A DNA stretch of 64,000 nucleotides, taken from Trogon surrucura (lineage: Eukaryota > Chordata > Aves > Trogoniformes > Trogonidae). The notes beneath the pieces are model-generated. The model had not been told where the DNA came from. It ran no database searches and was given only the letters and a program-made list of their open reading frames with translations. How positions within the stretch are numbered: position 1 is the stretch's first letter; each line of letters starts with the position of its first letter. The DNA lies in the NCBI GenBank assembly GCA_020746105.1, contig CM036629.1, positions 4,804,501 to 4,868,500 on the forward strand, in the 5' to 3' direction. A program made the translations under genes and the position numbers. Shown piece by piece: positions 11,201 through 23,326 of this stretch.

Positions 11201-13727
11201 GGACAAAACGCCATCCCTCCAAGTGTCCCCACCTCCTCCCCCAGCTTTATGTGCTGAGCATGGCGTCATGTGGTGTGGAACATCCCTTGCGTCAGTTGGG
11301 GTCTGTGGTCCCAGCTGTGTCCCCTCCCATCTGCTCGTGCACCCCCAGCCTCCTCACTGGTGGGGTGGGCTGAGGAGCAGAAAAGGCCTTGGCTCCGTGT
11401 GAGCCCTGCCCAGCACTAAGGAAAACATCCTGGAATTACCAAAACTGATTCCAGCACAAATCCCAAATACATCTCCATACCAGCTGCTATGAAAAAAATT
11501 AACTCTATGCCAGCCCAAACCAGCACAGCCTTCTCCAGTAATACCTTTTTAATGGAATCCCAGCATGAGGCCTCTGATTTAGTTTGGTTTTCTGAGATTT
11601 TGCACCATTCTCATCTCAAGCCTTTGAGACAGTTTAGGACTGGCATTCACCCTTCAGCTTTTGGGGAGCTTTAGTAAACTGCGAAATCAGCTGTATGTGT
11701 TGACATTTCTTTGTGTGATCTGATGTTGCTCAGTGAGAACCTGGATATAATTGTTACATTGAGAGGAAAAATCCACCTCAGAGAGTGGTTATCAACAGAT
11801 GAAGCCAGAAGGTTGAAGCTTCAGTTACTGGCAGCCCTGTAGGTGTTCAGTAAGGACTGAATAGTAGAAGAGGTATCTGGGTTGAGTGCTATCATTGCAA
11901 GCACAGTTAAAAATGCCAACATGAGTCTGCAGACTTGCCCAAGAAGCCCTTGCACACCATCACCTGAGCAATTACCTGGGAGCAAGAGCAGGAACATCTC
12001 TAGAGAAGAATGGAGGCAAAATAACAAGCCTGTTAATGGCTGTCCTCAAGACAGCAGCACCAGAAAACTGTAGTTCATTGCATTGAGAAATATGGTTTGT
12101 GAGCTGGGTGAACGCAGGTGGGAGTTTCTGTCAGGTAGAATGAAGGTGGTGAGTGTTCCGAAGCTTGTAACGTTCCCTGGGGTCATGGGGAATGCCTTGG
12201 TTTGATCAATCATCTAGAAAGGGATAAAAAAACCTTAATGAGACCTTAGTATGAGAGAATAATATGAACACAAATTAGAGAACAAAGTCCTTAGTTCCAT
12301 TATTTATAGAAAACCTTCCTACCTCATAGATCTCTCGGTGTCCCGTACCACCTCCTGCTTGGCCCTTCGTTCCTCATCCCAGGCCATCGCGTGCACCCAG
12401 TCCATCAGCTGCCACCACGGGTGGTCAGCAGGGGAGAGCCACCACATGCTGTGGCCAACACAGAGCTGCTGGGACCAGTAGGGGGGGTGACCACTGGTCC
12501 TCCTCCTCCTTCTCAGTGACCTTATTCTTCCTCAGCCTACGAGGTGTTTTTCCAGAAAGCTGTAGGAACTTACCATCTCCAGCACTGCTGACGAATCTGT
12601 TCAGTATTGGCCGTTTTGGCTCAAAAAGTTTGTGGTGGGGTGGCCAGCACATCGATGACGTGATGGAACAGACCTCATTTACTTCACAAATGGGGTGTGC
12701 AGGAGTCATGCAGCTGGGAGGAGGGAGACTGTATTTACAGCGTTGCTTTATGTCTTTATATTCCTTTATTTATTTTCAGGTATACATCAAACAGCATTTG
12801 TGAGAGTTACAGTCATATGATGTCTTTGAGCAAAAAGATGTGCTGTCAGTGGGAAGAATCAACATTTGACCAGTACTCAGGATTATCATAGTTTGGGTGC
12901 TTTTCAATGCTGTTACTGTTTTTTTAATGCATTTGAGACTATTTCCTCTTTCTCAGTGGTTTCCTTGTTTGAAAAAAAAATAATTTAAAAAACGGGAAGT
13001 GTGATTGTGAAATAATTCTGAAGAAAGGGATTCCTTTAGACTTGGTTGGATTCTTGATATTTTTTTTTTCACTTCAGATGAATGAACTCACTAAACCATA
13101 TGGACTCCCATATTTGCTATACACAAAGAGGGCAAAATTAAGGGTATAGTGGGGTCAGCTTAATGGTTCTACCTTTGCAATACAAATAACTTGCAATGCT
13201 AAAAATACAAAATTTCTACCTCTTTGGAGGTAGAAGTAAATCTAAGCCAGTTGTGATCTTTAAGCACTATTCACCCTTTATAGGATGATTATGTACCAGA
13301 AGCGAAGCTTGCAGGTATATCCTTAGAGACCATCAGCAACAGTAATGCTGGGATATATGCAATTTGCATCACGAGAAAAACATACATACTAAAAATTACA
13401 TTGGGCAGTTTACTGCAGCAATGACAAGAGGGAAGTACATGACAATAATTTTCATTTTGTACTATGTTTTGTCTGACAGTGAAAGGATTATGCCTTCTAA
13501 TGTTCGTTTCAAAGACGACATTGTTTTACTCATATTAAAGCTAGAGAAATAAGATGAGCTGCAAGGGGTTATATCTTCAAGTTTTAGATGTGTACTTCAG
13601 TGTTTAGATGCTTGCAGATGCATTTTCTCTCTATAATAACCATAGAAAGTGTGTTGGCAGCATATCACAATTAATAATCCATACTCCTATTTATGTGCTG
13701 TAGGGACTCCAGAATTCCCCAGACAAC
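8263..13727. other. Intergenic stretch between MPHOSPH6 and the NAT cluster
   Basis: About 5.5 kb between two convergent transcription units (MPHOSPH6 on +, the first NAT on -). Every open frame is short and unrecognised. No clear CR1 copy, tRNA or microsatellite of note was seen. A moderately G+C-rich patch around 11.2-11.4 kb and another around 12.3-12.7 kb stand out only in composition. Confidence 0.6.
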
Positions 13728-13733
13728 TTTATT
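13728..13733 (-). terminator. Candidate poly(A) signal of the first NAT gene
   Basis: TTTATT on the + strand, i.e. AATAAA on the minus strand, about 270 bases downstream of the stop codon at 14000. The position is reasonable for a vertebrate NAT 3' end, but no downstream element was verified. Confidence 0.45.
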
Positions 13734-13999
13734 ATCCAAGTTTATAACCAGATTCAAATCAGAACCTACATTTGTGCCAAATATTGAATTGCAGTCATCT
13801 CACAGCAAATAATTCTATCTACCTGAGAGAAGAGTCTTAAATTCTTGACTTTTCCCAGAACGAAATTCACTGTAATCTGGTATTAATGTGTTTTTCCTTC
13901 AATCGCCTGCAAAAGAATCACATAATCTTACAGTAGTGATTGAGCAGGCAGTGGAAGGTACTGCACATACATAGTATTACTGTAGGTTTTTCTGGCCAT

Positions 14000-14872
14000 C
14001 TAGATGGTATAAAGTCCTTTGATGTTAATTGGGACAAGCTTTCTATCTAGGGTTATGTTGAATTTCTCTTTGAGTGTTTTTTCCACCTCTTCATCTTCGA
14101 GAGTTTCAAATTCTACCAGATCCGTATTTTCCTTGTAGTTGTACGTGGTCTTGGTGAGTGTCCACCCAATTAGCGCATGAAAGCCGTCGGTGGTCTGGAG
14201 GGCACAGATGGACTTCCTTGTGAAGAGGGAATCTGGAGACGTCTGAAGGTACGTGCACTGGTAACGGAAATCTTCCATTGTCCGTGGCTCAAGGCTGAAC
14301 ATATAAACTTTCCGACACTCTTTTTTCTCCAGGAGATCAGAATTAGAGAAATTTTGATTGGGGACATACTGTTTCCGTCTTAGTTTCTCGAGGTACCAGA
14401 TGGCATTTATTTCTGTGAAGCGAAAGACGCCGGGAGCCTGGGGCTGGTCTTTCCCTGACACAAGCTCCATCGGTTGCCACATCTGATAGGATACGCCAAA
14501 GCCTCCGTCAACAATATAGGCTTTGCCATCGATAACCACCTTCACAAGGAGATGGGTCATGAGGGTGGTGTACGCGTTTTGGTGTGGATTGAACACGTAG
14601 GCTCCCAGAAAGCTGGTGTCGTAACCCAGGCACTTCAGGACCCAGCCCAAGAGCTGGTTGTTCTCCATACACCACCCGCCCCGCTTCCTCCGCACGATTT
14701 TGTTATAAATATGCTCCAACTCCAACGTAATTTTCTCCCCGCAATGGATGCTAAGGTTTTCAAAGGGAACAGCACGGATGTGGTGCTGGAATATATCGGT
14801 TAAGGTTTCCAAATCTTGTTTTTCAAGGGAACCTTTATAGCCAGTTCTCGTAAAATACTCTTCAAGGTTCAT
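14000..14872 (-). CDS. NAT: Arylamine N-acetyltransferase, first copy (290 aa)
   Basis: This cytosolic enzyme transfers the acetyl group of acetyl-CoA to arylamines, hydrazines and N-hydroxyarylamines through a thioester on its active-site cysteine. The 290-residue length equals human NAT1/NAT2. The triad is in place: Cys68 in RGGWCMEN, His107 in MTHLLVKV, Asp122 in YIVDGGFG. N-terminal IFQHHIRAVPFENLSIHCGE and VYxMWQP-type core motifs are intact. Pocket residues are Phe125, Val127 and Tyr129, so it is closer to human NAT1 (F, R, Y) than NAT2 (S, S, S). The C-terminus LYTI matches the usual family tail. The whole frame is in one exon. The start is chosen because a CAG acceptor ends five bases before the ATG, with G at -3. 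It is the first of three tandem minus-strand copies. Confidence 0.95.
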   Translation of the reverse strand: MNLEEYFTRTGYKGSLEKQDLETLTDIFQHHIRAVPFENLSIHCGEKITLELEHIYNKIVRRKRGGWCMENNQLLGWVLKCLGYDTSFLGAYVFNPHQNAYTTLMTHLLVKVVIDGKAYIVDGGFGVSYQMWQPMELVSGKDQPQAPGVFRFTEINAIWYLEKLRRKQYVPNQNFSNSDLLEKKECRKVYMFSLEPRTMEDFRYQCTYLQTSPDSLFTRKSICALQTTDGFHALIGWTLTKTTYNYKENTDLVEFETLEDEEVEKTLKEKFNITLDRKLVPINIKGLYTI

Positions 14873-14890
14873 GTCACCTGTAAAGGAAGG
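14873..14890 (-). other. Splice acceptor before the first NAT coding exon
   Basis: On the minus strand a pyrimidine-rich run ending CTTTACAG is followed by GTGAC and the ATG. The same layout, AG then G plus four bases then ATG, recurs before the other two NAT frames. It implies a 5' non-coding exon upstream. Confidence 0.75.
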
Positions 14891-17800
14891 AATTGCATTT
14901 TGGTTTTGTTTCTTTACATCAGTGATTTATGATGCTGTGAAAAACTGCCCAAGCTGCTGCCAGCAAAGATGCTTTAATCTGCTGAACCTCATCCGAGAGG
15001 TTTTTAAAGGTAACAAGTATTCATATGAAATGGTTCCCGAAGAGCAGTGCACATGAGGGTTTGCTTTTTGCCTTAAGAGTCATCCCTACAGGGAAAAGCT
15101 GATGCAATTCCAGCTTGATATGTGGTGGCTGCGAAACAGGGATTTGTTGTATTTGCACTGTACCAGTGGGGTTAAGAAGAAATGTAAGCTCATGCCAGGG
15201 AGTGCTGAGGAGGGTTCATGAAAACCGGTCTAAAGCCACTGTTCAATGAAAGAAGTGTCAGTGGGGGAAGCAGTGTCGTCTGCTACTTGGAGGGAGGATA
15301 ATTTGAGCCAGGATTCACATGTTCTTTTCATGAGTCTGCCACTGAGCTATGTAATGGTAAATGAACTGCTCGTTGGGTACACCTCGCTCTTTCACCACTT
15401 ACAAAAAGTGAAAATGGTACTCCCTGCACATTTTGTAGTGTCAAGTTTTATTCAGATAATTGTAACTGAAAAAAAACCCCTGACCTTTGCAAGAGTCGCA
15501 GACCACTGAGTCTCTTCTCTGCTGAGTGTCTCACACGCTCATTTTGGTGTTGGAATAATAAATCTGAATGGAGGCAAGTGACCTAATAGTCAAAGAGCAC
15601 ATCTCCATTCCCCACTGTGCCCTGCATCTCACAGGGTGCCCTGAAAACAGGCATAATACACTGTAGATCGTCCGCTTGGGTCTGGAGCTGGGCACAAAGT
15701 GATCTGAAGGCTTGTACCTTTGCAAAGAAAGTGCTAAGCATTTCCGCAGCCTGGAGTTACTGCAAATATTTAGCTTCTTGACAGACCACAAAGCTACTTG
15801 GAAATCTTTTGTGCTTACAGTAAGCTGAGGTTTAATACGAGCGACTCAGGAAGACTATTGTATTCAGATAAATTCAGCGGTGAACCGTTGAATGTTTACT
15901 GCAAACCAGAATTTCTCAAGATGATTTTCAGTGACAGATGCATGATGTGCATATGCATGGTATAGAAGCAGCTGTCCAAAGTGAATGGAGAGCCCCGTGA
16001 AAAACCTGCATGTTATCCTCTGCAGAAAAGAATTTAGCTTCCAGTGATATTTAAGTGTATTGTTGGAGGATATTCTCAATGTAATATTTGTTAAGTAGAA
16101 CATAAGACTGCTGGCACTTTTTTCTTTTGATTTGCAGGATCCAAGTCTATCCGATCCTACTCGGTCAAATTCTGAATGATAAATAGCTCACACCAGCATA
16201 AAGCTAGTTCTCGAGGTTATATCATTTGTAATTTCTTTCCGCAGCTCCATAATATGATTGATCACCATTAGATCTTGGCTGCAGGAGATGAAAGCTACTG
16301 TTCTTTTGAATTGTGAGCAGATCAGATGAAAAGCTGGATACTGAAAAGGTAGTTGCACGGATGTGGCTATGATTTATGCAGAGAAAAACATCAGCAGAAG
16401 GACTTTAAAGAACTATTTCTAAATGTGCAAATGAGAGTGCTCATACAAAAATATTCCTTACCAGGACTATACACACTATCAGCATTTCCACTGCTAAAAT
16501 ATGTTATCTGTCTGCTTTTATTGTCAGCACGTGGACTTTCTGGGGTACAGAAACCACAGTTTGTAGTTTCTTCTTTTTTTAGGTTATTTTTAAAGGACTG
16601 TAATTTTATTCCCACAAAGCAGAATCTGTGATTATTAGATTTCTCTTTTACTTCCTTTGCATTTGCAATGTTTTATATAAAATTAAAAATCTAAAAGAGT
16701 AGCTTCCAACAGGAGGTTGTAGTTCTAAATTTATATCTACTCATATCTAAACAAAAGTATCTCTCATAGTGAAGTGAATCTCCTCCTCAAGAGCGAAAGA
16801 GGAAAGAGTAAAAATTGCAATGTCCCTGTTTTGTCCTCTTTGAGAGCCCAAGTTTAGCAGGCAATATTACTAGCAATATGTCCATACATTTTTGTAACAT
16901 TTTCCCTAAAGAGAAATTTGCTTATGTTATTGCCCAAGACCTTTAACATAAAGTAACCAGTTGGGTTTTTTTCTTTGGAGTTTTTAAGAAAATAAACTTA
17001 CCTCTTAAGATAGGCTTGTGTATTTATTGCTGTATTCACCTTGTGGGTTGGGTTTTTTTGGGCCAGCAGTCAGTAAAGCCAGGAGTGGACACAGACTGTG
17101 AGGGTTGTCTTCCTCTGTCAGCTCTGCTGACCCTCACTCCTGGATCTTAAATACCGTGAAAGGGCAGAGTCCACCCTAAATGAACGCACATTTTTGGACT
17201 TCATCGATCCATGAGCAAATTAAACTTTGTTTCTTCTCTATTAGTAGATGTTTATGTTTTCCCCTGGTTAAGACCAGACTGAACTTGTTTGCCATGTAAA
17301 ATAATTGCAGTAGACAGTTGCAAATGGCTCTGTAACTTTTTAAAATTAAATTATTGTTATTTTGCAAGCCAGCACTTTGCAGTGCAGGATATTCATCTGC
17401 TTCCTTGTGGGTGCACTGAATTGCCAAGGTATCGCAGGCTGCGTGTTCCCACGTCTGCAGATACACAAAATGACTCTTCTTTGCTCTCAAAGGGACTTTT
17501 TTGATCTCTTCAAAGCTTCAACTGCAGCAGGTGGTTATTTTGGAGTTACCACCTCTAATAAATACCATTGCAACTATCTCTTTGCACAATGTCGTGTGTG
17601 AGAACAAAGTAATGCAGTTCCTCTCTTGAGCCTTCTGCATCTTCAGAATGTTGCAGGGCTGTTTATTTACTTCTCTCCCTGTCAGACAGTTCTCTTCGTT
17701 TGACAGAGGCGAGAAGTTGGAGGCCACTTTTGAGAAGACAAAGAGCCATTAGACTGCACCTGGGAAAGCACGAATTTTAATCAAACCAGGTGCCCCATGA

Positions 17801-18905
17801 GTCTGTGCTTGACTAACACAAGTGACCAAGTCTTCCTCATGGCTGAGGACTGATGCTCTTCTGTCAACTCTTTCATGGCACAGCCTGTACACATCCTGAT
17901 GCCACAGGCATCATCAAGTGTTGTGTTACATCTAACGTGCTGTGAAACCACACTGGTGACACATCCTAACTTCCCTACGCTTTCTTTTGCATCTGCAGTA
18001 TTATTTTTTACAGTAGCTTTTTTTTTGGTAGGACGCTGCTTGTAATAAATGTGCAGAGTTTTATCTATAATGCCATCATTCCTGCTTGACATTGCAGGAA
18101 GCTTGGGCCTCAGGAGTTTAGACTATATTTTGCAAGGTTGATCCTACCTTGATTATTTCCATTTTTGATACCAAAAACCTGATTTTTAAGAACTGTGGAA
18201 TCTTCTCAGCTTCTATTGACTTTGTTTCCATTTCAGAGACATGGAAAAATCAGACTCAGAGAAATTGGACACTCAAAATTAGAAAGCTTTTGGGGTTTTT
18301 TAAGGGCTGTTGCGTAAATAACTCACTTTAAGTCAATTTCTGGTAGGGGAATAGAACTCCAGTCTTTCGCCTTATTTCTTCATAAGCTAATCAGCACCTA
18401 ATAGTGGTTGTTTTGAGAAAGTCTTAACCTTTCTTTTTCTTTTGAGGTCTTTGAAAGCCCAATTCAGCTCAACTTTCTATTTTGGACTGTTAAAGGAAGT
18501 GACTAATTTGTAAAACTCTGTTGAAAAGATTGGAAATAATACCTAAAAAGGTTAGCGGTCTTTTGTGTGAAATGGCAAGACAAGTTCTCCATCTGTATCA
18601 TTTTTGTCTTCTTTGCCACAAAATATATCTGAAATAAAATGAGATACAAAGAGGTGGAACAAAATGTTATGGAGTCAAAAAGGAATTTCCATACAAGCAA
18701 ATTAGAGGTAGTAAGATGTCTCAGTTTCTAAAGAAGGAGAAGCTCAAGAAAAATACAGTATATGTAGTTAATTAGCGATGTACTTGAATTTACCAGGCTT
18801 TGCGATTATCTGACCAGCTCAACTTTAGAATCAGGTTAACGTTATTCATGTTAAATTTAGAACTTTTTATATTGGATATTTAGAGACCCTAGCATAGTGC
18901 TAGAA
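14891..18905. other. Spacer between first and second NAT genes
   Basis: About 4 kb that should hold the 5' intron and non-coding first exon(s) of the first NAT gene. A strong minus-strand donor occurs at 17001. No CR1 copy or other gene was recognised; open frames are short and unlike known proteins. Confidence 0.55.
16996..17004 (-). other. Candidate 5' splice donor for a non-coding exon of the first NAT gene
   Basis: The minus strand reads GAG|GTAAGT, a near-perfect donor, about 2.1 kb upstream of the acceptor at 14878. The second NAT gene has the same nine bases at a similar distance. The exon itself and its promoter cannot be delimited by eye. Confidence 0.35.
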
Positions 18906-19793
18906 TTATATCGTATCCACTAAATTAGGTGGCAAGCCACGAACATTTACAGGCACGAGTTTGTTCTCCAGCACTATACTGAATTTTTCTTTCAATATCT
19001 TCTCAACCTCTTCATCTGTAAGAGTCGTGATCTGCATCAGGTCCATGTCCTCTGTGTAGTTATACTTCATCTCAGAGAAGGTCCATCCAACTAAGCCATA
19101 AACCCCTTCAGTGGTCTGGAGAGTGCAGATTGACTTCTTCTGAAGTATGTTGTCTGGAGACACTTGTAGGTACGTGTTTAGTTCCTGAAAGTCATTTATA
19201 TGTCGTGGCTTGAGAGTGAACGTATATATTTTCCTGATATTCCCCGCATCTGGAGTATCAGTGAAAGGGACACTTTGCTCCTGAATATAATGCTTCCTTT
19301 TCACTTTCTCAAAGTACCAGTTGCCATTATTTTCCATGAAACGGAAGATGCCAGGGGTCTGGGGTTGATCCTTCCCAGAAATCAGCATCAATGGCTGCCA
19401 CATCTGGTAGGCACCGCCAAAACCAGCATCTACGATGTAGGGATTTCCCTTGATCACCACCTTCAGTAGGATGTGATTCATCTCAGCAGTGTATGTCTTC
19501 TCTGCTGGTTCATAACTATTTCCTCCAAGAATACAGACATCATACCCTAATTCTTGCAAGGCCCAAAATAAAAGGTGGTTGGTTTCCAGGCACCACCCAC
19601 CACGATTCTTTCTCACAATCTTATTGTAAGTAGCTTGCAAATCCAATTCGATGGGCTCCCCGCAATGCATGCTGAGGTTTTCAAAAGGAACGGCTCGGAT
19701 GTGATGCTGGAAGATGGCTGTTAAGGTCTGCAAGTCTGTATCCTTACAGGACTCGTCGTAAGAAATTCTTGCCAAATATTCTTGAATGTTCAT
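18906..19793 (-). CDS. NAT: Arylamine N-acetyltransferase, second copy (295 aa)
   Basis: Same fold and reaction as its neighbours: acetyl-CoA-dependent N-acetylation of arylamines. Cys68 lies in RGGWCLET, His107 in EMNHILLK and Asp122 in YIVDAGFGG; pocket residues are Phe125, Gly127 and Tyr129. It is the most divergent copy. Residues 66-75 read GWCLETNHLL rather than GWCMENN, the loop around 171-188 is unrelated to the other two, and the C-terminus runs five residues past the usual 290 (ending PPNLVDTI). The frame is open upstream to 19889, but I start at the ATG at 19793: it aligns with the other NAT starts, has A at -3, and a CAG acceptor ends five bases before it. The 32-residue upstream extension would be intronic. 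Confidence 0.94.
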   Translation of the reverse strand: MNIQEYLARISYDESCKDTDLQTLTAIFQHHIRAVPFENLSMHCGEPIELDLQATYNKIVRKNRGGWCLETNHLLFWALQELGYDVCILGGNSYEPAEKTYTAEMNHILLKVVIKGNPYIVDAGFGGAYQMWQPLMLISGKDQPQTPGIFRFMENNGNWYFEKVKRKHYIQEQSVPFTDTPDAGNIRKIYTFTLKPRHINDFQELNTYLQVSPDNILQKKSICTLQTTEGVYGLVGWTFSEMKYNYTEDMDLMQITTLTDEEVEKILKEKFSIVLENKLVPVNVRGLPPNLVDTI

Positions 19794-19815
19794 TGTGCCT
19801 GTGTGCGCAGAAAAA
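19794..19815 (-). other. Splice acceptor before the second NAT coding exon
   Basis: On the minus strand TTTTTCTGCGCACACAG is followed by GCACA and ATG. The spacing of five bases from AG to ATG equals that in the other NAT genes, and it decides the start codon over the in-frame ATG at 19889. Confidence 0.7.
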
Positions 19816-22236
19816 TAGCCAGTTACTGTTGTGCAGCTCTCAAGGGGTTTACTCTTACTTCTGTAGTATGGGTTAAGCAGCCTGCACATGTAGCCTAGGC
19901 TCTTTTAGTGAGGATTTGAAAGAAACCTATGCCCTTGATAGGAGATGAGTGTGGACTAGAGCAGCCTGTGACATCTGTATTTCTTTAAAAAAAAAAAAAA
20001 AAAGAGATGAAGATAGGAGCAGGTGACAATAATGATTTCTCTCTCTCTCAGACACTATCTTCAAGCTAGGTGGATGTCTTCCCTGTGGGAAGACACAGCA
20101 GTGGCACAACAGAGTCTCTAGCCCTGGATGAGGGCCCCACGTGACAAAAAAAAATATATAAAACTGACAAACCATAGGTTTACAGAAAAGCTGCTAAACC
20201 ACACTGGCATAAAATTCGCAGCAATTCCTTGCTGTTTCTTTTACTGTAACAGGTAAGCAATTCTTTATTTATTCCACAGGTGATTTAACTGGAAGGTTTT
20301 ACTTTCACAGCTTCGGGTAACTGGGATTAGCATCTCAGTGTGTCACCATTTTAGAGAAGCATCCATGTGAAGTAGATTGTTGTTTTCTTAATCTCTTTAG
20401 TTACCGTGGGGGGTTCAGACACAGCTTTGGCCCTGCCTGTTGAAAGGAAGGAACTGTTAATTTTTCTAACCTAAGGGTCAGATGAATTGATAATTACTGA
20501 GAATACATTCAAGGCATATTCAGTGTCTTTTGGTTTCTTTTACAAAGCAAAGTCCTTAGTTCAAGCTCAAATTACTGCACATATTTTCTGTCCTCATGTC
20601 TGTCATCTCTTTTCCCTTCATTAGCAGACAGAGACCATCACTGGTACAGGCTGTGTGGCCGAGATGCAAAATCCCACCACAAGCACATAGGTGGAAATAC
20701 TCCCGCCCCAGCAGATCAGCACATCAGATGACCTAAACTCTAGACTTTAACGCCAATTCTGATTTCAGCAGCAGAACTCACTTGTCTTAGTTGTATTGCT
20801 CCTGATCTGCACTGGTGTCAGGATTCAGACTGGCTGACGCAAAAACACAGGAAAATGTAATAAAATAGAGGACTCTCCCAATAAGGGAATAAGAAATAAA
20901 TATTTTCACTTCAAAAGGACTCAAAGAGGCTACATGAAAAAACAATAATGTGTCTTTGATGGGTTTTTTCCATCCCTTCAAGGTGCTCATCTCTGGCAGG
21001 ATCTCCTTGGAAACACTGGTTGTAGAGAGCCACTCCCTCCCCAACACACAGCGCACATGTACACTTGACAAGTTCATCATGTGTTCCTCTGCCTCGTTTT
21101 TATTTCTAGTCCCACTTTTAGCCATTTTGCATAGCCAGACAGAAATATCTTTTCCCTGTGACAGTGTCGAGCTGAAGCCCCATGACCCTGAGGGCCCCAG
21201 GTGAGTCCACTAACCTGGTGAGAGTAATATACTTAAAATTTGCTCTCAGGCAAACACTAATCAGTCCCCATTCTGGGCGAGCACCAAAAGACCTGATGCC
21301 CTCCCCGCAACCTGTCTCCTGGGTCTGGATGTCCTCACTGCCCCGGTGAGAGTGCAGCCTATAACCAGCTCCCTTCTTCCAGCCATGAGCAATCAACCCA
21401 TCAAGAGCCTCCACAGGGTGCTGATAATGAGGCTTTTGGAAAACACACTTTGGGAAATTCACAGCTCGTGCCTCAGCTTTCCCAGATGCCCTTTCTGTGG
21501 CCTCATCAATTTGAAATCTGTATAGTAGAGACAGCCTCCCGGTAGCTTACAGAATGGACTCTGAGCTCAAGGAATACTTAAGGCAGTTTAATAAAGCTGC
21601 AGCAGGAAATCAGCGGCATTAGGGAGCATTCACGTAAACCAGTGTTTACTCCCTTGCATTCCCGGAGGCAGCTTTTCTCCTTGGCACAACGATTCCCACT
21701 GCGCCAGCAACAGGGCTGCAGCAGCCAGCAAACCCTCGCCCAGGGGACAGTTTGCATTCCAAACCCAGGTTCCTAAATATCTTCAAGCCTCAGTCCGGAT
21801 CTCATCCTTGTTTGTTTTTGCTCCTGCAGCAGCCGAGCTTCATTCAGCATTCATGCAGACATTAGTTCTGCCTATCTGCAGGCATCCCAGGGGATCATTG
21901 TGTCCTTTCATAATTAGGCTGAATATTAGGAACAGTGCTAAAATTCCTTTTTCACATGCCTATACCATTTGTTTGATTTTAAGCTACAGCGTGAGTCAGT
22001 AGCTGGGTTTTTCATGTACTCTGGCTCAGCATAAAGGGGTTAGTTTAAATCTGGAGCACTTGATCTTTATACTTGGACAACATTTTGCAATGCAGCATAT
22101 GCTGTCAGCCCTGAGGCTAGTGTAACTTATACTTTGCTAATATGCCTACAGTGCTAAGCACATGGTACACAGACCTACAGGAGTGGGCTTTTTCCAAACA
22201 GGCTGCAGGTTGAAGTTAAAGATCAGACACGCGAAC

Positions 22237-22245
22237 ACTTACCTC
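22237..22245 (-). other. Candidate 5' splice donor for a non-coding exon of the second NAT gene
   Basis: The minus strand reads GAG|GTAAGT about 2.4 kb upstream of the acceptor at 19799, mirroring the first NAT gene. Support is consensus strength and position only. Confidence 0.35.
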
Positions 22246-23241
22246 TCAGCCAGCGAGCTCAGGCTTTCAACCCTCCTTCACTCCAAAGTTCCCAGGAAGA
22301 TTTATTTGGACTGGGAGCTGCTGTTCTTAAAGGTCCAGGCTGCTTTTGTTGCCTGGCAGGGACAGCACTATCCTCCAGCAGAGGATAGTGCTCTTATGTT
22401 TTGTAATCTTACAATATTTTATAATCTTCTCTTATAATGCTTTATAATCTGATGTTTTCATTGGTTTATTTGTATTGACATATGCACTAGAAAGTCCTGT
22501 CACGCAATTCATTGTGTTAGGTGCTGTACAGAGCCTGAAAATAATCCATCCTGTCCTCAGATTGCTTACAATATTGGGTAGATTTTAACCTCCCACAGTA
22601 CTGATTGAAAACTGAAGCCCTCTAGGAATGCAAAGGAGAAATTTTGTAAGTGGTTATGACCCCATCCTCAATCCCACGGGTCCCCCAGGAGCTTCAGTCT
22701 CTGGGGCACTTTGATGGCTACATGTATGCTGAAACAGCAAAGCGGTTTAGCAAAGTCATTCAGCTGTCTAAATTCTTGGGTTCAAAGACAAGCTCCGTCC
22801 TTCAGCCTCGAGGATGCTGCTCCCAGAGGGCACTGCGCTCACTGAGCCTGCGGTGCCCTTAAGGATTTGCCTCTGAAGTTAGTGATAAGGAAAAAGCAAA
22901 CTAGCGCAATCTGCGCTGAAGGGCAACCTTTGTGCCCACCTGCCAAGAGAGCTTCATTTGATTGCTCAGCAATAAAATCTGCTTCCACGAGTGTGCTGAG
23001 CAGGAGGGCCAGAAGCACCGAGCTGTGCCATGAAGTGGGCAGCAGCTGGAGCACACACTCAAGGAGATGAGTCAGCTGAAAGTGATTTCTCCTATTATTG
23101 TTTGCTCTTCACTTGCTGAATCTCTGAAGCAATGGAGGTAACAGCCAACACCTTCCCCTAAGCCTCTGAAACAGCCCAAAGCACAAGAGACATCCAGGCA
23201 CGAGAAGACAAATGGTGTTTTCTAGGTGTTTCCCATGTTTG

Positions 23242-23326
23242 TCACAGAATGTTAGGGCTTGGAAGGGACCTCGAAAGATCGTCTAGTCCAACCCCCCCCC
23301 AAAGCAGGATCACCTAGAATAGGTTC
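23242..23326 (-). repeat. CR1 LINE 3'-end fragment
   Basis: The + strand reads CACAGAATGTTAGGGCTTGG, AAGGGACCTCGAAAGATCGT, a C-run, then AAAGCAGGATCACCTAGAAT. This is a reverse-complemented CR1 terminus; the AAAGCAGGATCACCTAGA variant differs from the other copies here, so it is a different subfamily. Confidence 0.88.

Noticed and set aside
14177..14803. Plus-strand open frames across the first NAT gene
   Set aside because: They are antisense shadows of the NAT coding sequence.
19794..19889. 32-residue N-terminal extension of NAT copy 2
   Set aside because: The ATG at 19793 aligns with the other NAT starts and is preceded by a splice acceptor; the extension is not like NAT and would be intron.
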